The notes under the pieces were generated by a model. That model made no database searches and was not told the origin of the DNA. It saw nothing but the letters and a program-made list of their open reading frames with translations. A DNA stretch of 64,000 nucleotides from Planctomycetota bacterium (GTDB taxonomy: Bacteria; Planctomycetota; JAJSAM01; JAJVHW01), in contig JAJRPF010000022.1 in assembly GCA_024280885.1 (NCBI GenBank), forward strand, positions 20,431 to 84,430, written 5' to 3'. Below, one piece after another: positions 28,425 to 37,347 of the stretch. The translations under genes and the position numbers were made by a program. Every line of letters starts with the position of its first letter. The first letter of the stretch is position 1.

Positions 28425-31403
28425 ATGAGCGGCGTCTTGTTCGCCGCGATCGCCCTCGCCGCGCCCTCGCATCCGGAGACTTCGGCCGACTCGCCATGGG
28501 GAGTGCCGCTCGGTCGGAAGGCGGTCAAGGCGACGATTGCGCAGGGCGGCGACGTCGACTCGTACATGGTCGCGGCGGTCGCGGGCGCACGCCTCGACGT
28601 CACACTCCGGATCCCGAAGTCGTCGGCACTCCAGCCGATCCTCGAGCTTCGTGGCCCGAATGGAGCGATCCCCGAGGCCACGTTCGAGGCACAGGGTCGC
28701 TCCGTGCGGCTCCGAAGCCACGTCGTGGCCACCACCGGGCCGCACGAGATCCGCGTCGCGGGACTCGGGCTCGCGGGGAGTGGAGTCGGCAGCGGCGACT
28801 ACGCGATCTCCGCGAAGGTCCGCGGGAAGACGTCTGTCGCTCTCAAGGGAGTGCTGATCCGGACCGGCGAGGAACGCATATTCCCGTTCGCGGCTGCCGG
28901 AGGCGCCAAACTCACGTTCACGCTCACGGGGAGATCGTCCGCGCCTGACTTCGTTCGGATCGAGGGGCCCGGCGGGCTCGTCGTCAGCGTGCCACCCGAG
29001 TCGGTGCGGCGCTCTGCATCGCGACGGCTGAAGAGCAAGACGATCCGCCTGCCTGCGACATATCCGTTCGGCGAATGGAAGCTCATCGTGCGCGCATCAT
29101 CCGGCGCACTGGACGGCGTGAAGGTCCGCATTCACGCGCGCGGCGGCGAATTGAAGGTCGTTCGCGGGCGATTGCAGGAACCCGAGCCGCGGCTGACCGC
29201 GATCTCGCCGAGCGAAGCGGGAGTCGGCTCAACCGTTCGCCTGGCCGGCAGTGGATTGCTCTCTGGCAAGAAGTCGCCGCTGCGTGTCTTCGTCGGCGGT
29301 GTCGAAGCGGTCGCCACGGACGTCGCGGCGCAGTCGGAGACAGAGGTAGGGCGCGGGACGAACATCGACATCGAGATCCCGGCCGGTGTGGGCGGCGAAG
29401 TCGACGTCACGGTCCTCACCGCTGGCGGACACGCCGAGGCGTTGCGGGCTGCACTCCTGATCGTGCCGCCGCCGCGCCCGACCTCCGTGGAACCGTCCAT
29501 CGCGCCGTCCTCGGGCGGAGCACTGATCGAAGTTCGCGGCTCGGGCTTCCGGCCCGGCGCGGCGGTCACCGTGGCGGGAACAGCCTTCCCCGAGCGCACA
29601 GAGTTCGTCAGCGCTGCGCTGCTGCGTTTCACGACCCCGCCGTTCGCCGGTGGGCCGCAGACACTCGGCGTCCGTGACGCGACGGGGCAAGAGGGCTCGC
29701 TCCCCGGCGCGTTCGTCTTCGTCGCAGCGCCCTTCGTGCAGGACATCCGGCCCCCACTGATCCCGCTCTTGCTCGGCGAACGCACGCGCCTCGAGGGCGG
29801 CAACTTCAGCTCTGGGCAAGTGGTGCGGATCGGGAACACTGCAGCGACCGCCGTGGATCTGGTGACGTCGCGCGCCCTCGACGTCACGCTCCCCATCCTG
29901 TCGCTCGGGCTGCACGACGTGATCGTCGGAGACGCGTTCGGGCAGGAGCATGTCACGCCCGATGGGCTGACCGTCTTCACGTTCGCCGCGGGCCCCGCCT
30001 TCGACGACGCGACGACTCCGCCTGCCGACGACCTCGCGCTGCTCGACTTCGACGCCGACGGCGACCTCGACGTGTTTCTCGTGGTGCGCGGCGGCCCGAG
30101 CATCGCGACGAAGAGCCTGCTGCGGGTTCTCCGCAACGACGGCGACGCCGGTCTCGTCGACGTGACGGCGAGCGTCATGCCGGCGATCGACACCGACGAC
30201 TGGCGCGGACGCACGATCGCCTTCGGTGATGTGGCGGCGGACGTCGGGAGATCGCCGCCGGACGGCTGGCCAGACCTTGTGATCGGGACACTTGACACGA
30301 GCGTGTTGCCGGCCGATCGAAGCCGCGTCCGTGTCCTCGCCAACCGATCGGGTCCCGGTGGCCGTCGTATCTTCGTCGATCGCACGGCCGTGGTCATGTC
30401 GGCGACGTCGCCCTATGACGACTGGCGGGCGGAGGACCTCTGGATCGGCGATCTCGACGGCGATGGCGGCGTACCCGACATCGTGGCGACGCACAACGAA
30501 GTGGAAACCGGCGTCAGCCCACTGTCGCCCTACTACACGTACTACCTGTCCGGAACGCGGGCGTTCTCGTTCGCGAGCCCCGAGGCGGGCGGCTACGGAC
30601 GCTTTGCCCACCAGTCGCGACGTTTCCCCAACGTCATCGGGACGCAGATCGTCACACCTGGCTTCCCGCTCTGCGGAGACGGCGGTTGCGCGGACGACTA
30701 CACGCCCTTCCGCGGCACGTCGCTTGTCGTGACCGACCTGGACGACGACGGTCGCAAGGACGTGGCCGTCACGACACCGGACTCGCTCTCAGTGCGCGGC
30801 AGTCTCGTCGGTTCGACACAGATCGCACGCAACGAGATGATCGATTTCCAGGCCGTGATGACAGACAGGAGCAGAGACGTCAACGTCGGCGTGATGGCAC
30901 TGGCGGGCGAGATCTCGCTGGCAGGCGACGTCGCGGGCGGTCCCGAGCCGGATCTCGTCATTGTCCGTCGCACCGCCACCGGCTCCGGGCTCGCGATCGA
31001 CATCGCTGAGAATCGCGGGTTCGGAGTCTCGTGGCGTCGCCGGACCCAGGATCTGCTCCCCGTCGCGGACGGTGCCGAGGCGCTGCAGGCTCACGCCGCG
31101 CAGCTCGCGGATATCGACGGCGACGGCGATCTGGATCTCGTGCTCTTGACGATCACGCCGCCGACGGGCGGTGCGACGACCACGGGGCTCGGTCTGCGTC
31201 TTCTGCGCAACCATGGCGAAGCCGGACTTTCGCGCGAGCTCGAGACGCTGCTGCCCGACGTGCAGGGCGAGGATTGGTCAGGAGCAGCGCTCGCGATCGG
31301 GGATTTCCACGGCGATGGTGGGCTGGCGATCGTGATCGCGCGCGCCGACGCCGCCGGGACCGGAACCGAGGTGCGCGTCATTCTCCGCACGACGAGCGAG
31401 TGA
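28425..31403 (+). CDS. exported PPC-like/TIG/FG-GAP repeat protein, paralog of the preceding gene
   Basis: A 992-residue paralog of the protein at 25177-28170. A short signal segment (MSGVLFAAIALAAP) leads to two PPC-like domains (KATIAQGGDVDSYMVAAVAGARLDVTL...). Three TIG-type domains follow (VGSTVRLAGSGL, GGALIEVRGSGF, LGERTRLEGGNF), then FG-GAP-like blades with DFDADGDLD, DLDGDGGVPD, DLDDDGRKD and DIDGDGDLD loops. A CGDGGC loop lies near residue 750. The frame stays open to 28242, but the N-terminal extension would be charged, non-hydrophobic and would cover a perfect hairpin, so ATG 28425 is preferred. No ribosome site is obvious. It is followed 50 bases later by the phosphatase/TPR lipoprotein. 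Confidence 0.83.
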   Translation: MSGVLFAAIALAAPSHPETSADSPWGVPLGRKAVKATIAQGGDVDSYMVAAVAGARLDVTLRIPKSSALQPILELRGPNGAIPEATFEAQGRSVRLRSHVVATTGPHEIRVAGLGLAGSGVGSGDYAISAKVRGKTSVALKGVLIRTGEERIFPFAAAGGAKLTFTLTGRSSAPDFVRIEGPGGLVVSVPPESVRRSASRRLKSKTIRLPATYPFGEWKLIVRASSGALDGVKVRIHARGGELKVVRGRLQEPEPRLTAISPSEAGVGSTVRLAGSGLLSGKKSPLRVFVGGVEAVATDVAAQSETEVGRGTNIDIEIPAGVGGEVDVTVLTAGGHAEALRAALLIVPPPRPTSVEPSIAPSSGGALIEVRGSGFRPGAAVTVAGTAFPERTEFVSAALLRFTTPPFAGGPQTLGVRDATGQEGSLPGAFVFVAAPFVQDIRPPLIPLLLGERTRLEGGNFSSGQVVRIGNTAATAVDLVTSRALDVTLPILSLGLHDVIVGDAFGQEHVTPDGLTVFTFAAGPAFDDATTPPADDLALLDFDADGDLDVFLVVRGGPSIATKSLLRVLRNDGDAGLVDVTASVMPAIDTDDWRGRTIAFGDVAADVGRSPPDGWPDLVIGTLDTSVLPADRSRVRVLANRSGPGGRRIFVDRTAVVMSATSPYDDWRAEDLWIGDLDGDGGVPDIVATHNEVETGVSPLSPYYTYYLSGTRAFSFASPEAGGYGRFAHQSRRFPNVIGTQIVTPGFPLCGDGGCADDYTPFRGTSLVVTDLDDDGRKDVAVTTPDSLSVRGSLVGSTQIARNEMIDFQAVMTDRSRDVNVGVMALAGEISLAGDVAGGPEPDLVIVRRTATGSGLAIDIAENRGFGVSWRRRTQDLLPVADGAEALQAHAAQLADIDGDGDLDLVLLTITPPTGGATTTGLGLRLLRNHGEAGLSRELETLLPDVQGEDWSGAALAIGDFHGDGGLAIVIARADAAGTGTEVRVILRTTSE

Positions 31404-31453
31404 GCGCCCCCGATCCACGCCACCGATCGCCCCACGCCGCGTAGGATGCCGAC

Positions 31454-33994
31454 GTGAAGAACCTCGCCCGTCCCCCCTCGCACCTACTTCTCCCGCTGTG
31501 TCCCGCGCTCTGTCAGACGCGGAGAGCGTTCGCGGTCTTCGCCTTCCTATCCACGCTCTTTCTGTCCGCGTGCACGAACGATGGGCCGGAACTGGAGTCG
31601 ACGCCCCCCGAGGTCGCCGACGCGATCGCGAAGTCGAAGACGGAGAATCCCGACGCGTGGAAGCGGCGCGTGATCGTGATCGGGATGGACTCGTGCGATC
31701 CGGACCTCCTCGAGGACCTGATCCGGCGCGGCAAGGCCTCCAACTTCGCGCGCATTCGCCGCGACGGCGCGCACGGCGTTCTGGCTTCCCTGACACCGCT
31801 GCTCTCGCCGGTCGTTTGGACGACGATCTCGACCGGAATGGCGCCCGAGCGCCACGGCATCCTCGACTTCGTCACGAAGGGCGCCGACGGCCAGTTGCGG
31901 CCGGTCTCGTCGCGCATGCGCCAGGCCGACACCGTCTGGGAGCTCGTCGCACGGGCGGGCGAACCGGTCGGCGTCGTCGGCTGGCTCGTGTCCTATCCGG
32001 CCGAGCCGATCAACGGTTTCCTCGTGAGTGAGCGCATCGGTCGCTTGGCCTACGAGGCCGATCGCTTCGGTCGCGCAGAGGAGAACGACGCGCATGCCGT
32101 GTGGCCGCCCGAGTTCGCGGCCGACATCGCGCGCAAGGATCGCGTCACCATCGACGACCTTCCGCTCTCGCGACTGCGTAGCTTCGTTGATGTCACCGAG
32201 GATGAATACGCGGCCGCATACACCGACACGTTCAAGGATCCGCGCAACCTGCTCGGTGGCCTGCGCCTCACGATGGCCGATGCCGAGACCTATCGCCGGG
32301 TCGGCGAGCGCCTCTATCGCGAGGAGCGCCCGCGTCTCTTCTTTACGTACTTCAACGCGATGGACGCCCTATCGCACATGTTCATGCCACTCGCGAAACC
32401 AAAGATGCCGCAGGTCCCCACCGACGTCTACCTGCGCTACAAGGACGTAATCGAGGCCAACTACATGTGGCACGATCGCGTTCTTGGCGAATACCTCGAT
32501 CTGGCTGACGAGAATACGACCGTGATCGTCGTGAGTGACCATGGGTTCAAGCACGGCGCGCTACGGACGCCCGACTCCAGTGCGTTCGCGGCGCGCACCG
32601 GCGCGATGTGGCATCGTCGCTACGGAGTGATCTACGCCATCGGTGGCGGGGTGAAGTCCGGTCACCGGATCACAGGCGCGAGCGTCTGGGATGTCGCCCC
32701 GACGATTCTGGCTGCGATGGGCTACCCGGTTCCCAAGGACATGCCCGGCAACGTGCTCACCGACGTCTTCGAGGACGGGCTTCCCCACGAGACCGTGCCG
32801 ACCTGGTTCGGCGAACAGAGACGATTGGAGCTCGCGAGGAAACAGGCCGGAGACACCCATCGCAGCGAAGCCGAGCTCTCACCCGAGGAGCAGGAGGAGC
32901 TCGCGAAGATGCGGGCCAACGGCTACATCCCGGGCTCCACGGAGGGGGAGGAAAGCGACGTCACGTCAACGGCGCTCAATCTCGCATCGCGTCTGCTGGC
33001 GACCGGCCAACACGCACGCGCGATCGCGGAGTACGAGAAGCTCCTCACGAACCCGGAGGATGCGGCGAAGCCGCGCGTCGTTCTCTCGCTCGCGAACGCG
33101 CGCATCCTCCTCGCAGGAGCATTGAAGAAACGCGGTCGAGTCGCGGAGGCGAACAAGCAGCTGCTACTCGCGCAGAAGGCGCTCGCGACACCGGTCGCGA
33201 ATGCCGCGGACGGCTCCGGCGCGGTCCGGCTGCGCGCGCGCCTCGAACGCGAGCGCGGCAATCTCGATGTCGCCGAGGCGCTCGCGCGCGAAGCCGTCGA
33301 GCGTGAAGCTCACCAGGCGTCCACCTGGGTGGAGCTCGCGGAGATCCTGCGCCAGAAGATGGAGCAGGCGCAGGTCGATACGCGCGCGGCCATCGTGGCG
33401 GGGAAACGCGACGTCGCCGCCCGGCGCAATGCGGCAGCGGCGCGTTTCCAGATCGAGGCGGCGGACGCGCTGCGGCAGGCGCTCCACCGCGAACCGCGTC
33501 AATTCCATGTCCTGACAGAGCTCGCGCATCTGGAACTCGCGTCCATGCCGCCCGCCGGCACGCCACCGCACGCGACGTCACAGCATCTCGTCGCGCACGC
33601 CGAGACCGCGTTGGGCCTACTCGATCGCGCGCTCGAGCTGATCCCGAGGAGCCCCCGCGCGTTCAACAATCGCGCGATCGCACTGCTGCGCATGGGGATC
33701 GGCGCCGCGGTCCAGGGGCGCAACGCGGACACGCGAGAGTTCCTCGAAGCGGCCTTGGACTCGTCGGATCAGGCGCTCGAGATCCAGCCGAAGCGCGTGA
33801 AGTCGTGGTCCAACAGGGCCTACATACTCTGGAAGCTCGGCGATCTCCCGACCGCGCGCGAATCGGCCATGAAGGCGCGTGAGTCGGACCCGACGTATGT
33901 CTTCAATCCGCTCTTCGTTGCTGCACTCGCATCGGCCGGAACGCCGTTGCCGCCGCCCTCGGCCGCGGTGGCACCGCAGCAGCAGGGCGAGTAG
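31454..33994 (+). CDS. alkaline-phosphatase-superfamily lipoprotein fused to TPR domain
   Basis: An 846-residue lipoprotein: hydrophobic segment FAVFAFLSTLFLSAC with lipobox cysteine C40. Residues ~70-470 are a type I phosphodiesterase/nucleotide pyrophosphatase domain: VIVIGMDSCDPDLLEDL (metal Asp D79), LSPVVWTTISTGMAPERHGI (nucleophile Thr, T123 or T124), NAMDALSHMF, and VIVVSDHGFKHG (second metal site). This fold hydrolyses phosphate or sulfate mono- or diesters; the substrate is unknown. After a charged linker, residues ~500-830 are TPR helices (LATGQHARAIAEYEKLL, RAFNNRAIALLRMGIG, VKSWSNRAYILWKLGDLPTARESAMKA). The start is GTG 31454 with AGGA upstream at 31443-31446. Phosphatase-TPR fusions of this type are known in planctomycetes. 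Confidence 0.88.
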   Translation: MKNLARPPSHLLLPLCPALCQTRRAFAVFAFLSTLFLSACTNDGPELESTPPEVADAIAKSKTENPDAWKRRVIVIGMDSCDPDLLEDLIRRGKASNFARIRRDGAHGVLASLTPLLSPVVWTTISTGMAPERHGILDFVTKGADGQLRPVSSRMRQADTVWELVARAGEPVGVVGWLVSYPAEPINGFLVSERIGRLAYEADRFGRAEENDAHAVWPPEFAADIARKDRVTIDDLPLSRLRSFVDVTEDEYAAAYTDTFKDPRNLLGGLRLTMADAETYRRVGERLYREERPRLFFTYFNAMDALSHMFMPLAKPKMPQVPTDVYLRYKDVIEANYMWHDRVLGEYLDLADENTTVIVVSDHGFKHGALRTPDSSAFAARTGAMWHRRYGVIYAIGGGVKSGHRITGASVWDVAPTILAAMGYPVPKDMPGNVLTDVFEDGLPHETVPTWFGEQRRLELARKQAGDTHRSEAELSPEEQEELAKMRANGYIPGSTEGEESDVTSTALNLASRLLATGQHARAIAEYEKLLTNPEDAAKPRVVLSLANARILLAGALKKRGRVAEANKQLLLAQKALATPVANAADGSGAVRLRARLERERGNLDVAEALAREAVEREAHQASTWVELAEILRQKMEQAQVDTRAAIVAGKRDVAARRNAAAARFQIEAADALRQALHREPRQFHVLTELAHLELASMPPAGTPPHATSQHLVAHAETALGLLDRALELIPRSPRAFNNRAIALLRMGIGAAVQGRNADTREFLEAALDSSDQALEIQPKRVKSWSNRAYILWKLGDLPTARESAMKARESDPTYVFNPLFVAALASAGTPLPPPSAAVAPQQQGE

Positions 33995-34041
33995 TCGCCA
34001 CGCCTCGCTCGTCGCCGCGCGGCCGCCGGTCGTGACGAGTC

Positions 34042-35739
34042 TCAGGCGTCCGAAGGCCTGGGCCGGCGAAGAACGTTCACGCCCTCGACGATGATCGCCA
34101 GGGCGAGCAGCAGGAGCACGACGGCCGGTATCAGCACGGCGAGGCGCGTCGTGTCCTTCGTCAGTTCGCCGTGGATCAGAGCCGTCAAGCCGGTGAACGT
34201 GACGCAGGTGAGAAAGACGGCAGGCAGACCCGTGTACCAGATCGGCTTGCCCTGTTTCTTCAGCCAGATCGTCACGACGAGCAGTGTGAGTGCGCCGAGC
34301 ATCTGATTCGACGATCCGAAGACCGGCCAGATACTCAGCCACAACTCCTTCCCGTCGCCGGTCTCGAGAACGAGCGCAAGTGGCGTGAAGGCCGCGACAG
34401 CGCTCGCCACATAGCGGTTGCAGAGAGCCTTGATGCCCCACGCCGCTCCGAGTTCACCGAGGCAGTAGCGCTGGATGCGGCACGCCGTGTCGAGGGTGGT
34501 CGCGGCGAATGAGATCACAATCACGGCGACGATCGTCTTCGCGACGTCGCCGTGCAATCCGGAGAACGCGCTCTCGAGGAGGTTGGACGTACCCTGCACG
34601 AAGTTCCCGAGGGCGCCGCGATTGAGCGCATGACCTGGCGTGTAGTGCAGTTCCCACTCGGAGGCCGTGAAGCCGGCGGCGACGGCCATGGTCGCTGCGA
34701 TCGCGAGGCAGCCCTCGCCGAGCATGCTGCCATAACCGATCGGCCGCGCGTGCCGCAGCGACTTGATCTGCTTGGACGTCGTTCCGCTCGCGACGAGCGC
34801 GTGAAATCCACTGACTGCGCCGCAGGCGATCGTCACGAAGAGCATCGGGAAGATGGGGCCGGTCCCGCCTGGAACGGACGCGTTGATGGCTGGCGCAGTC
34901 AGCTCCGGGTTGGCGATGAAGATCGCGAGGAAGATCGCCGCCAGCCCGACGAAGAGCTGATGACTGTTGATGAAGTCACGCGGCTGAAGGAGCATCCACA
35001 CGGGCAGCATGCACGTGATGAAAGAGTAGCTGAGCAGCAGCCCGACCCAGAGTTGGACCGGCGTGAAGCCGAGGAGACCCGCCTCGGGGAAGGCCAGCTG
35101 CAACGCCGGGTTGGTTGCCGTGACGAAGACGCCGCCCCACATGATCACGAGCGCGACCAAGCTCGGGAGCAAGAGACTGCCACTCTTCTTGTATGTCCAC
35201 CACCCGATGAGGAACGCGATGGGGATTTCGATGTTGATCGGGATCACGCTCGCGGGATGCGCCACGAAGAGCTTCGCGATGATCGATGCGAACGCGGCGA
35301 GGACCAGCCAGGTCAGGATCACGATCAGGCAGAGGAAGAGCGTGCGGGGTCGCTCCCCCATCAACTCACCAGCGACGTCGCCCACGCTCTTGCCGCCGTG
35401 TCGGACGCTCATGACGAGCGCCGCGAAATCGTGCATCGCGCCGATCACGACGACGCCGATCACGATCCAGAACACGGCGGGGAGCCAGCCGTATACACAC
35501 GCCGCGGCCGGGCCGACGATCGGCGCCGCACCCGCAATACTCGTGAAATGATGACCGAGCACGACGTGCTTGCCGGTCGGCACGTAATCGACGCCGTCCT
35601 CCATCGTCACGGCCGGCGTCGGCGTGTCGTCGTCGTCGCAGTCGAAGATGCGCGTCGCGAGGAAGCGCGCGTAGAAGCGATACGCCAATCCGAAGATGAC
35701 GAGCGCGAGAACGACCCAGAACGCCGCGTAATTGTGCAT
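34042..35739 (-). CDS. cstA: carbon starvation protein A family transporter (pyruvate/peptide uptake)
   Basis: A 565-residue membrane protein with about 14-16 hydrophobic segments. CstA proteins take up pyruvate or peptides during carbon limitation. Diagnostic stretches are LGHHFTSIAGAAPIVGPAAA near residue 65, AMHDFAALVMSVRHGGKSVGDVAGELMG, FPMLFVTIACGAVSGFHALVASGTTSKQI, GEGCLAIAATMAV and SFAATTLDTACRIQRYCLGELG. This is the shorter CstA form, compared with ~700 residues in Escherichia coli. It starts at ATG 35739 and stands alone, converging on the phosphatase/TPR gene. There is no visible CRP or histidine-kinase context. Confidence 0.93.
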   Translation of the reverse strand: MHNYAAFWVVLALVIFGLAYRFYARFLATRIFDCDDDDTPTPAVTMEDGVDYVPTGKHVVLGHHFTSIAGAAPIVGPAAACVYGWLPAVFWIVIGVVVIGAMHDFAALVMSVRHGGKSVGDVAGELMGERPRTLFLCLIVILTWLVLAAFASIIAKLFVAHPASVIPINIEIPIAFLIGWWTYKKSGSLLLPSLVALVIMWGGVFVTATNPALQLAFPEAGLLGFTPVQLWVGLLLSYSFITCMLPVWMLLQPRDFINSHQLFVGLAAIFLAIFIANPELTAPAINASVPGGTGPIFPMLFVTIACGAVSGFHALVASGTTSKQIKSLRHARPIGYGSMLGEGCLAIAATMAVAAGFTASEWELHYTPGHALNRGALGNFVQGTSNLLESAFSGLHGDVAKTIVAVIVISFAATTLDTACRIQRYCLGELGAAWGIKALCNRYVASAVAAFTPLALVLETGDGKELWLSIWPVFGSSNQMLGALTLLVVTIWLKKQGKPIWYTGLPAVFLTCVTFTGLTALIHGELTKDTTRLAVLIPAVVLLLLALAIIVEGVNVLRRPRPSDA

Positions 35740-35818
35740 CGCGCACGAGTATGGGGCGTCGAGGCGCCGAGTTCAAACGCCGACGTGCGAAGACGCGTGC
35801 GCAGGCGCGCCGTCGCCC

Positions 35819-36310
35819 TCACTCACTCCGGAGCACACGCTCGCGCACCGGGTGCCAGATGCCGCGTACGTCTTCGAGGAGTAGCGTCACCTGTGTCACC
35901 GCGAATTGCGGAAGGGAGTCAGTCGCGACGAGGCCACGGCGCGCGAGCTCGAGGGCGGCAGCGGACGGAAAGTGGCCGATCAGCAGCACGGGCTCCGCGA
36001 CCGCGCTCGGCGCGGCGGGATCGAGAAGCGCCGTGTGGAGGAACTCACGGAGCGCCTCTGTCTGTTCTGCGCCTTCAGCCAGAGTGAGTACGAGCGACGT
36101 GCCGTGGATGGTGGGGGCACCGAGTCGCGCGTCGAATGCCGGCGCGCGCAGGGCATCGAAGCGCGCGAGCACATCGCGCCGGACGGGCTCGAAGGGCGGC
36201 AACAACGGCACGTGCGCGGGAACGCGATGGAATCCGGGATCGTGCAGACGCCGGAACTGCTCGATCGCGCCGAGCGCCTCGATCGGAGGAATGATCGCGA
36301 CCTGATACAC
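35819..36310 (-). CDS. 2'-5' RNA ligase-like 2H phosphoesterase with degenerate motifs
   Basis: A protein of about 163 residues with the two-lobed layout of the 2H phosphoesterase (LigT-like) family: VYQVAIIPPIEALGAIEQFRR, then PAHVPLLPPFEP (first motif, H33), then PVLLIGHFPS and LLEDVRGIWHPVRERV at the end. In active members both motifs are HxT/S. Here the first is H-V-P and the second is V-L-L where P-H-L-T is usual, so catalysis is doubtful. The best start is GTG 36308-36310; the open frame extends into the glycosyltransferase gene but has no ATG in the gap. It lies downstream of the GT2 gene on the same strand. Confidence 0.6.
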   Translation of the reverse strand: MYQVAIIPPIEALGAIEQFRRLHDPGFHRVPAHVPLLPPFEPVRRDVLARFDALRAPAFDARLGAPTIHGTSLVLTLAEGAEQTEALREFLHTALLDPAAPSAVAEPVLLIGHFPSAAALELARRGLVATDSLPQFAVTQVTLLLEDVRGIWHPVRERVLRSE

Positions 36311-36420
36311 ACGCCGATCTTCGGCGCTGAGCGGCGTCAGGTCGAGAAAGGGCTCGCTCGGGCGGAATCGGCCTCGGGCAGAATCGCGATCAGGCGGAGA
36401 CGCCTCAGTCGGAAACTGGC

Positions 36421-37236
36421 TCAGTCGGAAACGGAGGCGGGAGTGTCGGTGCTCGTCTGCGCCCGCGCGGGTGCGCTGAATTCTGCCGTCGTCGACGCCC
36501 ATTCCCGACTGGAGGGCCCTGAGCCGTGGAGCGAGCGCGAGATGAAGAGCCCGTAGCGGAGGATGCACCACAGCGCCGAGACGCCGTCCTTCCACCCGAT
36601 CTTCTTGCCCTCGTCGTACGTGCGCCCGTCGTAGCCGATCCCCATCTCGTAGAAGCGCCAGCCACCCTTGGCGAGTTTCGCCGTGATCTCGGGCTCGAAG
36701 CCGAAGCGGTTCTGCTCCAGCGTCACGCTCTCGAGGCACTCACGGCGGAACATCTTGTAGCAAGTCTCCATGTCCGTGAGGTTCAGGTTCGTCGTCATGT
36801 TGGAGAACGTCGTCAGCGCGCGATTGCCGACGTAGTGCCAGAAGTAGAAGACCCGTCCGGCCTCACCGCCGCGGAAGCGCGAGCCGTAGACGACGTCGGC
36901 TTTCCCATCGAGGATCGGCGCGATCAACCGCCGGAACTCGCGCGGGTCGTACTCCTGATCGGCATCCTGGACGACGAGGATGTCGCCTGTGGCGGCCTCG
37001 AAGCCCGTACGCAACGCGGCGCCCTTGCCCTTGTTCACATCGTGCAGGAGCAACACATCCACGCGATCGCGCACGTCGGCGAGGCGGTCGCGGGTGCCGT
37101 CGGTCGAGCCGTCGTCAACCGCGATGATCTCGCGTTCGACGCCGAGGTCGTCGAGGTCCGCCGCACGCACGCGCTCGATCGCGGCCTCGATGGTCGCAAC
37201 CTCGTTGTAGATCGGAATGATGATCGACAGCTTCAT
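36421..37236 (-). CDS. family 2 glycosyltransferase, polyprenol-phosphate mannosyltransferase type
   Basis: A 271-residue GT-A-fold enzyme that probably transfers a sugar from a nucleotide donor to polyprenyl phosphate or a glycan. It opens with KLSIIIPIYNEVATIEAAIERV, followed by IIAVDDGSTDGTRD (nucleotide Asp), GKGAALRTGFEAATGDILVVQDADQEYDP (DxD metal site) and DVVYGSRFRGG. NRFGFEPEITAKLAKGG and YDGRTYDEGKKIGWKDG are the acceptor-side motifs of the DPM1-like subgroup. It has no C-terminal membrane helices, unlike the GtrB-type. ATG 37234-37236 is supported by GGAGG seven bases upstream. The tail of ~40 residues is disordered. Confidence 0.93.
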   Translation of the reverse strand: MKLSIIIPIYNEVATIEAAIERVRAADLDDLGVEREIIAVDDGSTDGTRDRLADVRDRVDVLLLHDVNKGKGAALRTGFEAATGDILVVQDADQEYDPREFRRLIAPILDGKADVVYGSRFRGGEAGRVFYFWHYVGNRALTTFSNMTTNLNLTDMETCYKMFRRECLESVTLEQNRFGFEPEITAKLAKGGWRFYEMGIGYDGRTYDEGKKIGWKDGVSALWCILRYGLFISRSLHGSGPSSREWASTTAEFSAPARAQTSTDTPASVSD

Positions 37237-37347
37237 CGTGGGCCTCCGCACCCACGCAGAGTCTCGACAATCGACCGGCGAAAACCGAAATCCGATCAGA
37301 CGTGGCGGCATGCAAGCGCGGAACCGCCGCGAATCGACAGCCGCCGA

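Noticed and set aside
34552..36087. 511-codon plus-strand frame opposite cstA
   Set aside because: It is highly charged with DERHEQ-type composition and antisense to hydrophobic CstA segments, a known artefact.
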